Below are positions 27,105 to 30,542 of a stretch of DNA of 30,542 nucleotides, one piece after another (position 1 is the stretch's first letter; each line of letters starts with the position of its first letter). The DNA lies in IMG/VR virus record IMGVR_UViG_3300006737_000112, positions 1-30,542 of that record. One strand, 5' to 3'. A program made the position numbers and the translations under genes. Origin of the DNA: a virus. The notes beneath the pieces are model-generated. The model worked only from the letters and a program-made list of their open reading frames with translations, had not been told where the DNA came from and searched no databases.

Positions 27105-27338
27105 ATGGATAGGGAACAACAAAACGCTCATACTCCTATACCTATGTATGATCTCCTAGACGCTTGCTGTGCCTTGCATGGCGGTCTAGAACTGGATAAA
27201 TTTGAAGATAAAAATTATGCCCTAAAACATGCGTTGAATAGATTTTTTGGTTATTTAACTCCAGAAGCTAAAGCTGAATTTCAAGATTGGGTAGACAGAA
27301 AAGGTTGGAGGCAAAAAGAAAAAATTATTCTTATGTAG
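27105..27338 (+). CDS. Hypothetical protein, 77 aa
   Basis: Taken from ATG 27105 (MDREQQNAHTPIPMYD); an in-frame TTG at 27087 is a weaker choice. Helical: YDLLDACCALHGGLELDK, then YALKHALNRFFGYLTPEAKA, FQDWVDRKGWRQKEK. A helical bundle with a Cys pair (ACCA). Located between the second oxygenase and the terminase. Function unknown. Confidence 0.65.
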   Translation: MDREQQNAHTPIPMYDLLDACCALHGGLELDKFEDKNYALKHALNRFFGYLTPEAKAEFQDWVDRKGWRQKEKIILM

Positions 27339-27370
27339 CTTCAATAGTGAATAACGCCTAGACTTCTTAC

Positions 27371-28903
27371 ATGTCTAATGCATCGATATCTCTCGCTCGT
27401 AGACGAAGTGCCCAATTAGCTGCTCGTGCTATACAGAGTCAGCCAGAGGTCGTTACAACTCCTCCACACGTCTTAAAAGCACGTAAAAGTTTTGCTTTCT
27501 TTTGCGAGCTAATGGGAAAACCTGCAGCTCGTCATATGAAGGTGTGGCACCAAGAGTTTTTAACAGGTGAAAGCAACGAGCATTTGCTCGATATTGCGGG
27601 TCCCAATACATGCTTATTAAGTCCTAGAGGCAGTGCTAAATCTACAGTAATAGGATTATTAGTTGCTTGGTTGATAGGACGTCATGCTCAGGCTAAAAAA
27701 TTATTAAGAACTTTATACGTTTCATACAACGTAGACGTTGCAAGGAATAAAAGTGCTGCAATAAAAAACCTCATTTCCAATAAAGAATATCAAGAAATTT
27801 TTCCGACAGTTCGATTATCCAAGCATCGCACGAGCGATGAATTATGGTCTATTGATTTCGAACACGCAGAGATAGACGTTAGAGGAGAAGACGCTTTCAC
27901 TGTTGCTTGTGCAGGATTGAAAGGAACTATTACTTCTAAGCGAAGTTCGTTAATCATCGTTGATGACGCTATCAAAAGCGCAGCAGCCATCGCTAATCCA
28001 GATATAAGAAGAGAGATGGAATCTAATTGGACAAATGTTATTGTTCCAACCATGTTTCAAGGTGCTCGTGCTATTGCTTTAGGAACTCGATTTCATTTTG
28101 ATGATTTATTTACTACAACTTTCTGTCGGAAAAAAGGATGGAAAGTTATATCACAAGGGGCATTAAGTTATGACGATAGTGGTGCTCCTAAATCTTATTG
28201 GCCTTCTTTTTGGTCTGTTAAATATCTTTTAAAATTACAAGCTGATGATCGTGTCGCTTTCTCTTACCAATACTTAAACCAACCAATTAAAACGACTGAG
28301 CTTGGGATCTCTCCTGAATTATTTGTCAAAGGTGAAGTACCAGATGAATATGACACGATTGGAGTGGGTATTGATCTGTCTGCAGGTATGACAGAACGAA
28401 ATGATTGGACTGTATTCACCTTGGCAGGACGCAAAGATGATCATGTTTACATCATCGACTACAAAAGAATGAGGTCGATGGGGAATCTTGAAAAGATAGA
28501 AGCTTTGTGTGAGCTATTAATAGAGTGGAATTTATTAAGTACCAACGATGAAGGTCAATACTTCAGAACAGATTCGCCTGTTGTAATTTGGCCTGAAGTA
28601 GTGGCTTATCAAAAAAGTTTTGAAGGAGATCTCAAACGAATTTTATTTAACGAGTGGCAGCTCTATAATTTAAGTGTTAGTCCTGTTAAAGGTTTTAGGG
28701 GTGATAAGCTCGCTCGCCTTAGAGGGATTATTGGTCTTTTTCAAGGTAAAAAGATTATTTTTAATAAATATCGAGATTTCACCTGCATGGTTGATGAAGT
28801 ATGCAATTTCGGTCATGCTCCTCATGATGACTGTGCCGATTCTTTGAATATCGTTGTGCAAGGTCTCATGAAACGAGGCGGCGCACAAATAGAATGGAGG
28901 TAG
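27371..28903 (+). CDS. terL: Terminase large subunit (ATPase-nuclease)
   Basis: This is the packaging motor that cuts concatemeric phage DNA and drives it into the prohead using ATP. 510 aa. The N-terminal ATPase has a Walker A-like LSPRGSAKSTV (83-93) and Walker B LIIVDD (194-199), with an ALGTR coupling segment (236-240). The C-terminal RNase H-like nuclease has GVGIDLSAG (331-339, D335) and HDDCADSL (485-492) as likely metal-binding sites. Length is typical. It is followed directly by the portal gene, the usual pair. Confidence 0.93.
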   Translation: MSNASISLARRRSAQLAARAIQSQPEVVTTPPHVLKARKSFAFFCELMGKPAARHMKVWHQEFLTGESNEHLLDIAGPNTCLLSPRGSAKSTVIGLLVAWLIGRHAQAKKLLRTLYVSYNVDVARNKSAAIKNLISNKEYQEIFPTVRLSKHRTSDELWSIDFEHAEIDVRGEDAFTVACAGLKGTITSKRSSLIIVDDAIKSAAAIANPDIRREMESNWTNVIVPTMFQGARAIALGTRFHFDDLFTTTFCRKKGWKVISQGALSYDDSGAPKSYWPSFWSVKYLLKLQADDRVAFSYQYLNQPIKTTELGISPELFVKGEVPDEYDTIGVGIDLSAGMTERNDWTVFTLAGRKDDHVYIIDYKRMRSMGNLEKIEALCELLIEWNLLSTNDEGQYFRTDSPVVIWPEVVAYQKSFEGDLKRILFNEWQLYNLSVSPVKGFRGDKLARLRGIIGLFQGKKIIFNKYRDFTCMVDEVCNFGHAPHDDCADSLNIVVQGLMKRGGAQIEWR

Positions 28904-28912
28904 GATTAGAGA

Positions 28913-30542
28913 ATGATTAAACCAGGCACCGAACGTTTTCGTCAGATACTAGAAGCCGCTAGAAAGAGAGATGGCTCTAGTGGTACTGACACGATGGTTG
29001 TCAATAGCCATCTTGCACAGATGAAGCTATTTATGCTTCGTCAAGGTATTGAATTTTTTCCAGCACAAGATACTTTTGGTTTTAGAAGATTATTCCTTCA
29101 ACAGCTGGTAGAAGAGAATGAGATTGATAGTCGATTGGAAGGTATCGTTGATGATTTTTTAATCGATGGAAAAGGTTTATTTTATTTCAGACCAGTTGAT
29201 GACACGTATAGAGTCATGTGGTTTAGCAAGGATAATTATCGTGCTTATTACGACGCTGGCTCTCAATTAGAAGAAGTCGAATTAATTTATTCTTTTTCTG
29301 TACGTAGTGGAATTGGAGCTTTGGCTACTCCTAGTTCTGAAAATGGCAGTGAACGATGGGTAAAACTACAAGTACGTCGAGATACTATTAAAGAATCTAT
29401 CACGAATGAAAAGCCATCGTTTGAAGCAGGAGTAGGTAAAAACTTTACTTATTCGCCAAGTTCAACACGAACATTAATTAATAGTCTTGGCTTTATACCT
29501 GCAGTTGAATCTTTCAACACCATGCGTTCTACTGGCATGGATTCGACAGGAGATTTTGATTGGCTCAGTGATCAAATTGTTTTACATGATGATTTAGTTA
29601 AAAATATTAGAACCAATATCACTTTCTTCGGGAATCCTACGCTTGTCTCTAGCAGGCCAAAACATGACTTAGTTGAGTCAGGTAGTGATGAAGCTATGAG
29701 ACCTACTATTAGTTCTCAAGCTGGTTTCTCTTCTATGGGAAGGCCTTCTACACGAGTTAGCCAACCGACAGGATCGGGAATTGGAGGCATGAAAGTACCT
29801 AGGATTATTGCCAATGTAGAAGCAACTGATAGAGCTGTTTACTTAACTCCTGATGCAGTTTCTGGAGATCAGAATTTATACGCACGTCAATATCGGGAAG
29901 AATTGCGTACAGCGATGGGAGGGGTTGACGAATTAGGAATTAGTTCTGGAGCAACTGCATACGAAATTAAATCGTTATACGGTAGAGCTGCTACTACTGC
30001 AACACGTAGATGCCGAGGTTTATTGACCTATGGTTTATGTAAGTTATTAGGTTTAATTATTTTTCACGAAGAAAGAATTTTCCGTGATTCATTTGCTGCC
30101 GCTATAAATCTACCAAAACCACCACCACCAATCCTAGAAGATTTTCCTGACGAAACAAGTCATGCAGAAGCCATGGCTGCATTCCAAGTTGCAGAGTCTG
30201 ACTACGAGGCTCAGCTAGAACAATCCATTAGAGAAGCAGTACAAAACAGTGAATTACCTAATGGAGTCGTTGGTTTAATTCCCGACGGCAATCGAAAAGT
30301 AGAGTGGAGATGGAAAGGTCCAGTCTTCGAAGATGGCACAGAGGATATACTAAATTCAAGTATTGTTGTTCGTAACTTACAAGAACTCGGTGTTAACAGC
30401 ATTGAGGCGTTACGATACCTCTTCCCTGACAAGACAGATGAAGAAAGAAGCGCAATGCTTAGTGGCTATCCATTTAGAATGGCTCAAGCCACACAAAGCA
30501 GTATTGGACAATTCTTGGCGCTGATAAATGACATGCGTCAAA
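28913..30542 (+). CDS. Portal protein, 3' end cut by window edge
   Basis: An open frame from ATG 28913 to the window end (543 codons, no stop), beginning MIKPGTERFRQILEAARKRD. The portal is the dodecameric ring at the head vertex through which DNA passes, docking the terminase. Support: it directly follows the large terminase; the length and mixed alpha/beta content suit; there is an N-terminal helical region (HLAQMKLFMLRQGIEFFPAQ), a beta-rich section (KGLFYFRPVDDTYRVMWFSK), a helical part (QYREELRTAMGGVDELGI, then SATAYEIKS-like GATAYEIKSLYGR) and a late DILNSSIVVRNLQELGVNSI. GGAGG lies about 12 bases before the ATG. Family assigned by position and general pattern. Confidence 0.8.
   Translation, partial: MIKPGTERFRQILEAARKRDGSSGTDTMVVNSHLAQMKLFMLRQGIEFFPAQDTFGFRRLFLQQLVEENEIDSRLEGIVDDFLIDGKGLFYFRPVDDTYRVMWFSKDNYRAYYDAGSQLEEVELIYSFSVRSGIGALATPSSENGSERWVKLQVRRDTIKESITNEKPSFEAGVGKNFTYSPSSTRTLINSLGFIPAVESFNTMRSTGMDSTGDFDWLSDQIVLHDDLVKNIRTNITFFGNPTLVSSRPKHDLVESGSDEAMRPTISSQAGFSSMGRPSTRVSQPTGSGIGGMKVPRIIANVEATDRAVYLTPDAVSGDQNLYARQYREELRTAMGGVDELGISSGATAYEIKSLYGRAATTATRRCRGLLTYGLCKLLGLIIFHEERIFRDSFAAAINLPKPPPPILEDFPDETSHAEAMAAFQVAESDYEAQLEQSIREAVQNSELPNGVVGLIPDGNRKVEWRWKGPVFEDGTEDILNSSIVVRNLQELGVNSIEALRYLFPDKTDEERSAMLSGYPFRMAQATQSSIGQFLALINDMRQ

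Noticed and set aside
27371-28903. Minus-strand frames inside the terminase and portal genes
   Set aside because: They are opposite-strand shadows of well-supported genes, with no start signals or family resemblance.

Overview
The window is a piece of a tailed double-stranded DNA phage genome, or a prophage of that type. A terminase large subunit (27371-28903) followed at once by a portal gene that runs off the right edge anchors this. The host cannot be named from the sequence. Two 2OG-Fe(II) oxygenases, a cupredoxin-tipped virion protein and DUF4214 modules are the sort of content often seen in phages of aquatic bacteria, cyanobacteria included, but that is only a lean.

Layout. (1) 1-9377, nearly all minus strand: tightly packed early or metabolic-type genes. 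They comprise a C5-cytosine methyltransferase cut by the left edge, a DUF6915-like protein, a GP88-like protein, a DUF932 protein, a Siphovirus Gp157-family protein and many small unknowns, often joined by TAATG or ATGA overlaps. One plus-strand gene sits among them (6052-6579), a Dps-like ferritin-fold protein with recognisable iron ligands. (2) 9482-10331: a plus-strand island of three small genes resembling the late block. (3) 10362-12951: minus-strand small genes, several in their own transcription unit. The repeating unit is a GC-rich hairpin with a T-run, then a 12-bp element CATCRGTACATT, then a start codon. (4) 12768-13360: the only gap over 300 bases, holding an orphan copy of the 12-bp element, a long-range inverted repeat, short dyads and one possible 32-residue ORF. 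(5) 13361 to the end, all plus strand: late genes. They include two 2OG-Fe(II) oxygenases, an 807-residue unknown, a run of Gly/Ala-rich presumed virion proteins, the cupredoxin protein, a proline-rich protein with two DUF4214 modules, a hendecad-repeat protein, a possible small terminase, a holin-like protein, the terminase and the portal.

The main observations are these. The 12-bp element occurs nine times on the minus strand and is often fused to a terminator, giving a modular early-gene control cassette. A short peptide motif, R-M-A-G-D or a close variant, recurs in eight otherwise different late proteins, which suggests a shared virion-assembly or processing signal. The methyltransferase is overlapped in the +1 frame by a second long open frame carrying three LPTP motifs. 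A Dps-like gene and a cupredoxin domain fused to a virion-type domain are unusual metal-binding cargo for a phage.
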